Below, piece after piece: positions 57,000-64,000 of a DNA stretch of 64,000 nt. This stretch comes from Limnanthes douglasii subsp. nivea. Its lineage: Eukaryota > Streptophyta > Magnoliopsida > Brassicales > Limnanthaceae. The stretch is taken from contig JAUPFV010000003.1 in assembly GCA_036936605.1 (NCBI GenBank), positions 148,088,997 through 148,152,996 on the forward strand, in the 5' to 3' direction. The notes beneath the pieces are model-generated. The model worked only from the letters and a program-made list of their open reading frames with translations, made no database searches and was not told where the DNA came from. The translations under genes and the position numbers were made by a program. Position 1 is the stretch's first letter. Each line of letters opens with the position of its first letter.

Positions 57000-58076
57000 T
57001 TTTTTTGGTGGAAAAATGCATTAAATAAAATGAAATAGTTCATACAAGAATCTAGGGCATACCCCGAGGAAATACAAGAAAAAAATTCACCTAAGGAGGC
57101 CGATAAGAACAACAAAAACAACCTAATCATACTAGAAAGATAAGATCATACGACAAGTCTAAAGTAATACAATTCAAGATGGACATATAAGACAACAGTT
57201 GGGAGCACCAAAGATAACCACTGCAATGGAAGATCACGAACAACACTCACAATGAGGAACCTGCAAATAAAAAAAGTGGAGTAAGATAAAATAATAATTA
57301 CATAGGTAAACTAATCTTGGTGTCATAGAATCTAAATCGAAGGTCCGATAAGATTCGGTGAGAAACCAAAGAGGCAATGGCCGGAGGGGAACCAAATATT
57401 CTTGAGTTCCTCTCCTTCCAGACGTGTTAAATTACTGCGGCGAAGCAAGAATTCCAAATATAGTGGTTTCAAGATTGAGACCAATTTGACGTTTAGCAAA
57501 CCCAAGACTGCCAACAAGTGGCGGTAAAGGGGAATCCTATTTTATTACTAACATTGGTCCAGATACTCTGAGTGAAACTACCATAAAAAAGAAGGTGAGA
57601 GATAGTTTCTAAGTCAGAGTTGCAAATAGCACAATCAGGTGGGGTGTTATAACCCCAACTGAGAAGCTTGTCTTTAGTGACAAGCTTGCCTAGAATAGTG
57701 AGCCATACGATAAATAATGGCGAGGAGTATTGAATTTATTCCAAACTAACCCAACTCACCCCACGTTAGGGGTAGGCGTACGAATGATGTTATACGTATC
57801 TTTGATTGAGAATGAGGTGTGTCCATCCTCTGCCGTCCAGAAAGGAATATCTTTGGTGTAGATGTTGGGCAGGAGGAAGAGTGAGAAGAAGGTTGTGAAT
57901 CTCCAACAGGTTAGCACGGTTTCGAGCTCTCACTGATCTAATGTTGGAAGACCAGTTCCAGTTTCCATCAAGAATGATATTTGAAACCTTAAGGTTTTTC
58001 CCAAGTCTTGAATCATTGATGATATTGGATCCGTAATGGAAATAAAAAGAAGTAGAAAGGAGTTATGGGTCATACC
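57000..58076 (-). pseudogene. 3' end of a LINE (non-LTR) retrotransposon
   Basis: On the minus strand, broken frames spell the zf-RVT region typical of plant LINE ORF2 C-termini. Near 57960 is DGNWNW; near 57830 a W/DG-x-F-like block; near 57690-57600 TKDKLLSWGYNTPPDCAICNSDLETISHLLF; then near 57540-57400 a W-rich stretch with an AAVIxHVWKERNSRIF-like block. Frameshifts are present. Its upstream part is cut off by the LTR at 58077, whose element inserted into it. The RT domain itself is not in the window. Confidence 0.75.
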
Positions 58077-58572
58077 TGGTGTGGATAATAACTGCCTGAG
58101 GGTAGGCTGGTAATTTCTAGTGGAGTTTTAAGGTGGTGTATGAGTGTTTAACGGTGGAGTGTGGGTGTTTAACGGTGGAGTGTGGGTGTTTAACAGTTAA
58201 AGTAGAGAGTAGAGAGATGATTAAGCAGCTTGGTAGCAGTTAATTCTCATTACCCATAGTTAATGCGGGTGGTTGGGTATTTATAGTGTAATGTTTGGGC
58301 CCTTATGGGCTTTCGGGTCATGTTTAACGGACCCGGGTCATGTTCAAAGACCCATGAGCTCTTAAGTAGGGGAGCAAGTAGCTTAGTCAAGAAGTGTTTA
58401 GGTTTTTTAGTACTTTTGTCATAGTTCGAACTGCCTTAAGTTCATAGTGTTCACAGAAATCTGTCCAGTCCAAGTGACCTGTTCGATCCTTGTCCCTGTA
58501 ACCTGTCCGGTATTCGGAGAGACTTGACCGATCTGCCCTTGTTCGGGGAGCATGCTAAATTCGGACTCATCA
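58077..58572 (-). repeat. 3' LTR of the right-edge element
   Basis: 496 bp. On the minus strand it begins TGATGAGTCCGAATT and ends TATCCACACCA, like the LTR at 37610. Confidence 0.88.
58144..58185. repeat. Two 21-bp tandem units in the LTR
   Basis: GTGTTTAACGGTGGAGTGTGG at 58144-58164 and 58165-58185, with partial units on both sides. Reverse complement is homologous to the 21-bp unit tripled at 47901-47963. Confidence 0.88.
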
Positions 58573-58590
58573 GGAGCCCCTTTTTTAGAT
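58573..58590 (-). other. Polypurine tract
   Basis: Minus strand ATCTAAAAAAGGGGCTCC directly before the LTR. Confidence 0.75.
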
Positions 58591-58900
58591 GTTTGAGCAA
58601 GTATTCTTGTCAAAGAACTGAAAAATAGTCCGATGTCTGAAGTGGTTTTCAATCCGGACAGAACTATGGGGATACCCGGACAGGTTAAGCTTTACGAATT
58701 CAAAACGGTTTTTTCCAGAGTTAGTGGGACACGTGTCACTCTCTGATTGGCCATTCCATCCGTTTTTTCACCTTGAATTTCGCGCCACCTTCTCCAACAA
58801 GTAACCTCTTTAATTTCAAATAATGACATCAGCGCCGTCTTTTAATCATTGCCCAACTTTTCGAATTCTCCTAGGAATCAACTCCTCTTTTCAGATTTAC

Positions 58901-58908
58901 TATAAATT
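58901..58908 (+). promoter_or_regulatory. TATA box of the antisense ORF
   Basis: TACTATAAATTC, 107 bp before ATG 59008, conserved with 47207. The stretch between LTR and ATG (58591-59007) is otherwise non-coding and well conserved with 47100-47520. Confidence 0.65.
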
Positions 58909-59007
58909 CACACTCATTTTCCACTATTTTACCATCTCTTTCACATTTACTCTGCAAATTCACTCAGAGCTTTCTCTCTCTAAAGCAAAAAATTCCCTTG
59001 GCAATTT

Positions 59008-61985
59008 ATGTTTACAGCAAGAACAGCATTTATCAAAGGTGGTTGGCTCAACCTTTCAGAGTTGGAGAAAGCGCAAAAGGTCGAGAAGGAGAGACGAATA
59101 GAAGCAGGGCTACCATCATCACCAGTTGAGAGACCAGTCGTCTCTGTTACAGAATCAGATCGAGGCTCATCCTCCTCCAAAGGTACTAAGCCCAAAAAAC
59201 TCTTTCAATCCACTCTTTCGCCGATAGTCTCTGGTTCCTTAGTCCAAGAGTCAATACCTGCTGTCGAGCCAGGAGTCACTGTTACAAGCGTCAGGAAACC
59301 CTCTCCTTTTATAGCTATGGGATCTGACTCTGATCACTCTCCGGAGAAACTAGTTATTAAGTGGCCAAGCCGGCTAGTTAAGGGACTAGCCTCCAAGAAT
59401 ACTCCCTCCAAATCGGGGGCGAAAACCAGTGGTTCTGGGTCTGGAGTGCCCATTAGAGCTCCCCGGGAGAGGCCATCTGGTCCGGAGGCTAGCAGCCGGG
59501 TACCTCCAAGAGAGACTTCTGCCTCCGAGCCCCAACCTGAGGTGAGAAGTCAAAGAAATACAGAAAGACAGCAGTCCGGAAGCCAGGCTGAGCCAAGCTT
59601 CAATCCTCCCCGGACCACTACTACAGACGCTCCCCCAACAATCATGGAGGAAAAAATGGAGGACTCTGCTGAAGAAGTCCCTTTTGAGTCCGAGTCCTCC
59701 GGACAGACCGATAATGCTGCTGCTGCCAAAAAAGGCAAGGAAAATCTGTACTTGAGGCATCCGGAGCTGCCGGAGTGCCTTGAGGGGAAAGTGAGGCCGT
59801 GCTTTCACAAAGTTGAGCTCAAGTACCTCTTGGCCTTGCAGAAGTCCAAGTATGCATTCATCCATACTTCTGACCTGGGTCAAATGCGCACAAAATGGGG
59901 GATCCCAGAAAATGTGAAGATAAGGATCCCCATTGATCCGGAGACCCCTATGGACTGTAAGCGAAATGAAATAGCCTTCTTTACGGAGTTATTTAATTGG
60001 GGACTCAGGTTCCCACTGGACCCGAAGATCGTTCGATACTTCCACCTGGTCAAGCTCTGCCCGAGCCAGCTGAGCCCCAATGGCTGGTTTACTTTGATGT
60101 CATGTATCATGGCATCTAGGTTGTCTGGGATCCCTCTTCCTATGGAAGAGTTCGCAGCAGTGGCCAACCTTTGCAAGCATCACCAATTCCCCTTCTACCA
60201 TTTCAATATGGGGAACGATCTCAAGGCTGTTGATGATCTCTTGGAGTCAGAGAGCAAATGGAGGAGCCAATTTTTGTTCGTCAGTGGCGCTTGGGAAAAT
60301 GACAAGAAGATCAAGGCCAGACAGAATCCAAGCCTCCTCAGGAGTAGGTGGAGGAGTGACCGTAAGTTCCTTACTTTAAATCTCTGTCCGTTTCTCTCTT
60401 CTTCTTTTTTTAAAGTTAGTTTAAATTAACCAGTTTCTCTTTTGTTCTAACAGAGCTGCCAAAGGAGTTCAGGGATTATTCGAAGGCCGGACAGACTACC
60501 TGTGGCAAAATCAATGTTTGGGCCGCAGAGAACTGGGAGAATCGATTCCACAAAGCCTTCACCCCTGGGAATCTAGCAAGGTCTCACCTGTGGAACACCA
60601 CAAGTCGGAGAGACCTATCTTGGGAGGAGTTCACCATCCAGCCTCCAGAAGACGTTGTGCTGAGAAGGTCCCACGAGTTAGATGGGAACCTCTACCTGCC
60701 TGCCCGGGCAAAAGCCCCAAGCAAAATGAAAGGCAGGAGAAAAGGCAAAAAAGTGGCGAGCGATGCTGAGAAGGATGCCCCAACAGACCCGGAGGGGCCG
60801 GCCCAGGTTCAAATCGATGAAGCCCTCTTGCAAGTGGTAGAGCAAGAGACCGAAAGGCAGGAAGTAGGCCTCCCAAAACCTCCAACGGCTTGCAAGAGGA
60901 CTCGCAAGCAAGTAGGTGAAGATGCTGATCGGGAAGCCAAGAAGAAAAAGACTTCCCAAGGAGATGAGCTGGCTCTCCGGGATCCGGAGCCCTCTTTCCC
61001 CACTGACCCCTCTGACCCAACGCTGGCCGAAGAGATCCCAGGGGACTTTCATACCGATGAGGTAGAGGGGGGAGATCTCAACCTTGACGGAATGGACATT
61101 ACTGGTCTAGCTGGGCTTGGTGAGTATTTCCTTGGCCTCCCCAGAGATGAATTCGTGGGGCCCTACGTTCCTCCAAGCAGCTCCAATACGGTCAATTTCA
61201 ATGGTAAGACCTTCATGGTTTCTACTGAGAAGGACATCATAGCCCATTCCTTGCTTAGTAATGTGCAGCCAGTTCTTACATTGGAGAGGCAAGTCCGGAG
61301 TCAGGCAGACACCATCAAAGACCTCAAGTCTGAGAAGGAAAAGCTGTCCGGAGACCTCCGCACTGCCACTACCAATGCTGATTTGCTTAAGGAAGCAAAT
61401 GAGGAGCTGAAGAGGAATCAAGATGAAAGCAACACAAAAGTTGCCACCCTAGAAAAAACCATTAAAGATCTTCAGGAGAAGCTGTCCGGTATGGAGAAGG
61501 ACCTTACGACCTCAAGGGGAGAAACTATTGCAAAGGAGAAAATCATCACCAACTTGACTACTGACAAGATTGCTCTAGAAAATGCAGTGACCCAGGCTGC
61601 TGAGGAGAAAAATGCTTTGTTAAAGGATCAAGAAGCCACAATCAATGCCAAGATCAACGCATACGCCAGGGAGATGATTAAAAGCGAAGAGTTAATGATC
61701 CAAAGGGTAAAGTCTGATATGGTTTTCCTTTTTCATGAAAAATTCCCGAAGAGGACCCTGGGGGACTTATGGTACTATGTGGATGATGATGACCTTCCAT
61801 TTTATACAATGGTCGATGAGGATGGAAATTCCAGTGGGTCTTCATTTGATGATGAAGAGAAGACCGGAGAGAGCCTTGGCGAAGAGGAGAATGATCCAAA
61901 GGGCAAGAGAGTAGTCGAAGAGAGGAGCGATTCTAAGGGTAAGAAAGCAGATGAAGGGGAGCCATCTTCAAAGGCTCAATCTTGA
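59008..61985 (+). CDS. Antisense ORF (aORF) protein, spliced, 961 aa
   Basis: Exon 1 59008-60361, intron 60362-60453 (92 bp, GTAAGT ... TTCTAACAG, phase 1), exon 2 60454-61985; removal leaves one uninterrupted frame of 962 codons including stop. Residues 1-45 hold the GGWLNLSELEKAQKVE motif. About 50-230 is Ser/Pro-rich. About 312-430 holds a block (GLRFPLDP ... LSPNGWFTLMSCIMASRL) resembling Pfam Transposase_28, a domain of plant gypsy elements with no proven activity. About 596-625 is basic, a possible nuclear signal. About 725-870 is a long coiled coil, then FPKRTLGDLW and an acidic tail. No catalytic motif is evident. It is transcribed against the retrotransposon and converges on integrase. 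The role is unknown; extra ORFs of this kind are known from Tat-lineage elements. Confidence 0.85.
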
Positions 61986-62020
61986 TTTATGACTTACTTG
62001 GTTTATTTTTTACTCAAACT

Positions 62021-62132
62021 AAAGTCCTTGGAAGGCCAAGGCACTCTTTTTGTTGTGGTGTCCGGTATTGTTCGGACAGGTTTTTTTTGCTGTACCCTGA
62101 CTTATTCACAAGTCCTTGGAAGGCCAAGGCAA
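62021..62132. repeat. Duplicated hairpin block AAGTCCTTGGAAGGCCAAGGCA
   Basis: Copies at 62021-62043 and 62110-62132, the reverse complement of the pair at 43969/44057 and at the same place relative to aORF and pol. Confidence 0.7.
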
Positions 62133-62374
62133 TTTTAAGTTGTTGAATGAATGTTTCTATTTTGCACAACCATCATCTTCTTTCATTGTTTGTTTTAGTT
62201 TAGATAGCTAGGGTTTAAGTAGCTTTTAGTTGTTGTATTGTGAGAGTGTTTAAATTCTCTGGCTAGAGTTTAAATAGCCCTCAAATATTTCAGTCCGGGT
62301 AGTATAACAAGAGATAGAACTTGGAAAATACTTATAAAATTTTGAAGAAGGTATCGAATTTTATTCAACCATCC

Positions 62375-62440
62375 GGACACCTCATTAAAACCTCCCCGTG
62401 CCACCAGAGAGGAAAGAGTATGCCCCCAAATATTTACATG
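62375..62440 (-). other. Conserved post-pol motif
   Basis: Minus strand AAATATTTGGGGGCATACTC, then GGTGGCACGGGGAGGTTTTA and ATGAGGTGTCC, about 33 bases after the pol stop. Confidence 0.6.
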
Positions 62441-62472
62441 GAAGTTCAAACACGTAAATATTTACACAAGTG

Positions 62473-64000
62473 TTATTCCAAGTACATTCGAAGATGCTCA
62501 ATGCTCCAAGGATGAGTTAGAACCCTGCCATCTTTGTCTTCCAACCAATAAGTTCCAGGCTTGATTCTTTCAAGCACAATATACGGACCCTCCCAGGTAG
62601 GGGCCAGCTTTCCGAAGAGCTTTTCTTTAGTGTGTAAGAAGACCTTCCTTAATATTTTGTCCCCTGGTTGGAAATCTCTTCTTTTAACTTTAGAAGCAAA
62701 CCTGCTTCTCATCAAACCCTGATAGTGTGCCACTCTTAGGCGAGCTTTAACCCGTCTTTCTTCTATGAAATCAAGTTGATTTCTGATGGACATCTCATTA
62801 GCGTGTCCGGAGAAGTTGTGAACACGAAAGGAAGGGAGTGTCTTCTCTATGGGGGCTACTGCATCCATTCCATAGACCAAGGCGAAGGGTGATTCTTGTG
62901 TTGCAGCCCCAGGCGTTGTTCGGTAGGCCCACAAGACTTCTTGTAAATAACTAGGCCACTTCCCAGCAGCCCCTTCCAGATTCTTCCTTAAACCGGACAG
63001 TATAGTTCTATTAGCCACTTCAAGCTGCCCATTGGCTTGTGGGTGGAAAGGTGAAGAAAAACAATGCTGTATACCCCTTGAGGCACAGAAGCTTTCCATT
63101 TCTCTATTGTCAAACTGTGGCCCATTGTCTGTTGTTATTTTCTGTGGGACACCAAATCTGCAACATATGTTGGACATAATGAATTTTATGACAGCTTTTG
63201 ATGTTGTCCGTGCCAGGGGAGCTGCTTCTATCCACTTTGAGAAGTAGTCAATGGCCACAATTATAGTTCTACGCCCTCCGGACGCCACAGGGAGAGGCCC
63301 TACTAAGTCCAACCCCCATCGAGCAAAAGGGATGGGCTCAGAAATTGACTCCAAAGGAATGGCTGGTACATGAATTTCATTGTTGTACCTTTGGCATGGG
63401 TCACACCTCTTCACCAATTCCTTAGCATCTTTCATAATCGATGGCCAATAATATCCGGAGAGTAATACTCTTCTTGTTAGAGCTCTAAATCCACAATGGG
63501 CTGATCCCTCACCATCATGTAATTCGGAAAGGACCACTTGTGACTCATCATCCCCCAAACAACAAAGAAGAGGTTTACTGTAAGATTTTTTGTACAACAC
63601 TTCTCTCAACATAATGAAACCATGAGCCTTGTGTTTCAATGTTCTGGCTTGTGATTTATCTGAAGGCACAATACCATCGGACAGATATTGTATGAGAGGA
63701 GATCTCCAGTCTTGAGGCCGGTTCACTTGTATTTCAAAAACTTCCTCTTTTTCACCCTTACTAAGTTGAATAGAAGGGCTTTCAAGCACATGGATCCATG
63801 GGTAAGACTCCGTATATGCTATTGTTGCCAATGAGTCTGCTAGCTCATTTTCTGCCCGGGGAATGTGTTCATAGACAACAGCTTTAAATTTTAGGGCTTC
63901 ATTCTTGAGGAGGAGTAAATATTTCACAAGTTGCTCCTTTCTAGCCTCAGATTGGCCTAATGCATGGTGGATAAGCAATTGGGAGTCACTTAGCAGTTTG
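62473..64000 (-). CDS. pol: pol C-terminal part: RNase H end and integrase (partial)
   Basis: The frame is open from the window edge to the stop at 62473. It enters in RNase H at LLSDSQLLIHHALGQSEARK (last catalytic Asp present), followed by the EHIPRAENELADSLA tail. Then comes integrase with its zinc finger (HDGEGSAHCG ... CDPCQRY), the LDLVGPLP, TTDNGPQFDN and GQLEVANRT catalytic blocks with all three acidic residues, and the WEGPY/GTYWLED tail. No stop or frameshift. Integrase inserts the cDNA in the nucleus. It lies tail to tail with the aORF, 488 bp apart. Confidence 0.92.
   Translation of the reverse strand, partial: KLLSDSQLLIHHALGQSEARKEQLVKYLLLLKNEALKFKAVVYEHIPRAENELADSLATIAYTESYPWIHVLESPSIQLSKGEKEEVFEIQVNRPQDWRSPLIQYLSDGIVPSDKSQARTLKHKAHGFIMLREVLYKKSYSKPLLCCLGDDESQVVLSELHDGEGSAHCGFRALTRRVLLSGYYWPSIMKDAKELVKRCDPCQRYNNEIHVPAIPLESISEPIPFARWGLDLVGPLPVASGGRRTIIVAIDYFSKWIEAAPLARTTSKAVIKFIMSNICCRFGVPQKITTDNGPQFDNREMESFCASRGIQHCFSSPFHPQANGQLEVANRTILSGLRKNLEGAAGKWPSYLQEVLWAYRTTPGAATQESPFALVYGMDAVAPIEKTLPSFRVHNFSGHANEMSIRNQLDFIEERRVKARLRVAHYQGLMRSRFASKVKRRDFQPGDKILRKVFLHTKEKLFGKLAPTWEGPYIVLERIKPGTYWLEDKDGRVLTHPWSIEHLRMYLE

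Larger units (their letters stand above)
58077..64000 (-). mobile_element. Apparently intact Tat/Retand-like element, cut by the window edge
   Basis: Minus-strand element with its 3' LTR (58077-58572) at the left, then polypurine tract, aORF (plus strand), converging spacer, integrase and part of RNase H. Protease, RT, gag and the 5' LTR lie beyond 64000. Close relative of the 37610-48019 element. Every open frame visible is uninterrupted once the aORF intron is allowed for, so it may be a recent copy. ATACC at 58072-58076 is a candidate half of its target duplication. Confidence 0.9.

Noticed and set aside
59386..60176. Long minus-strand frames opposite the aORF
   Set aside because: They are shadows; the plus-strand frame has the conserved motifs and splice sites.
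1..64000. Host protein-coding genes, tRNA, rRNA
   Set aside because: None could be supported by eye; all recognisable coding blocks belong to retroelements.

Overview
This window is plant nuclear DNA, almost certainly from a eudicot angiosperm; the species cannot be told. It is AT-rich, repeat-dominated intergenic DNA in which I find no convincing host gene. Nearly every coding signal belongs to one lineage of Ty3/gypsy LTR retrotransposons. It resembles the Tat/Retand group, with gag, protease, RT, RNase H and integrase in that order, followed by a long extra ORF on the opposite strand (called aORF here) between integrase and the 3' LTR.

Layout. (1) 1149-19931: one old insertion, flanked by the target duplication ATACT, that was later rearranged into three tandem units. 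Unit A holds LTR-gag-pro-RT-RNase H. Units B and C each hold LTR-gag fused to integrase-aORF. All three carry copies of the upstream flank, which is antisense gag of a still older element. (2) 20-24.6 kb: AT-rich spacer with no gene seen. (3) 24578-about 33600: a decayed minus-strand element with both LTRs and an aORF on the plus strand. (4) About 34.9-37.6 kb and 48.0-51.5 kb: two halves of a very decayed plus-strand element. It was split in its RT domain by (5) 37610-48019: a young, nearly complete 10.4 kb element (TSD AGTCT, LTRs about 1% different). (6) 53.6-57 kb: AT-rich spacer. (7) 57.0-58.08 kb: the 3' end of a LINE on the minus strand. (8) 58077-64000: a minus-strand element cut by the window edge, with intact integrase and an intact spliced aORF.

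The most interesting signals recur across elements. An in-frame stop codon sits at the same protease/RT boundary in three diverged elements, followed by CAA TTA, CAG CTA or CAG TTT. This is the CAR-YYA context of tobamovirus-type leaky stops and suggests that pol is made by readthrough. The antisense ORF carries a small intron with GT-AG ends at one conserved place in all four gene groups, and a TATA box about 90-110 bp before its ATG. It therefore looks like a real gene with its own promoter and spliced mRNA, transcribed against the retrotransposon. Pol and aORF converge on a spacer of roughly 450-490 bp that holds a conserved GGGGGCATAC motif, small hairpins, and in older elements tandem arrays.

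How the parts work together: Gag, protease, RT/RNase H and integrase are the standard copy-and-paste machinery. The aORF product (a domain like Pfam Transposase_28, a basic segment, a long coiled coil and an acidic tail) has no known function. All coordinates and alignments were read by eye.
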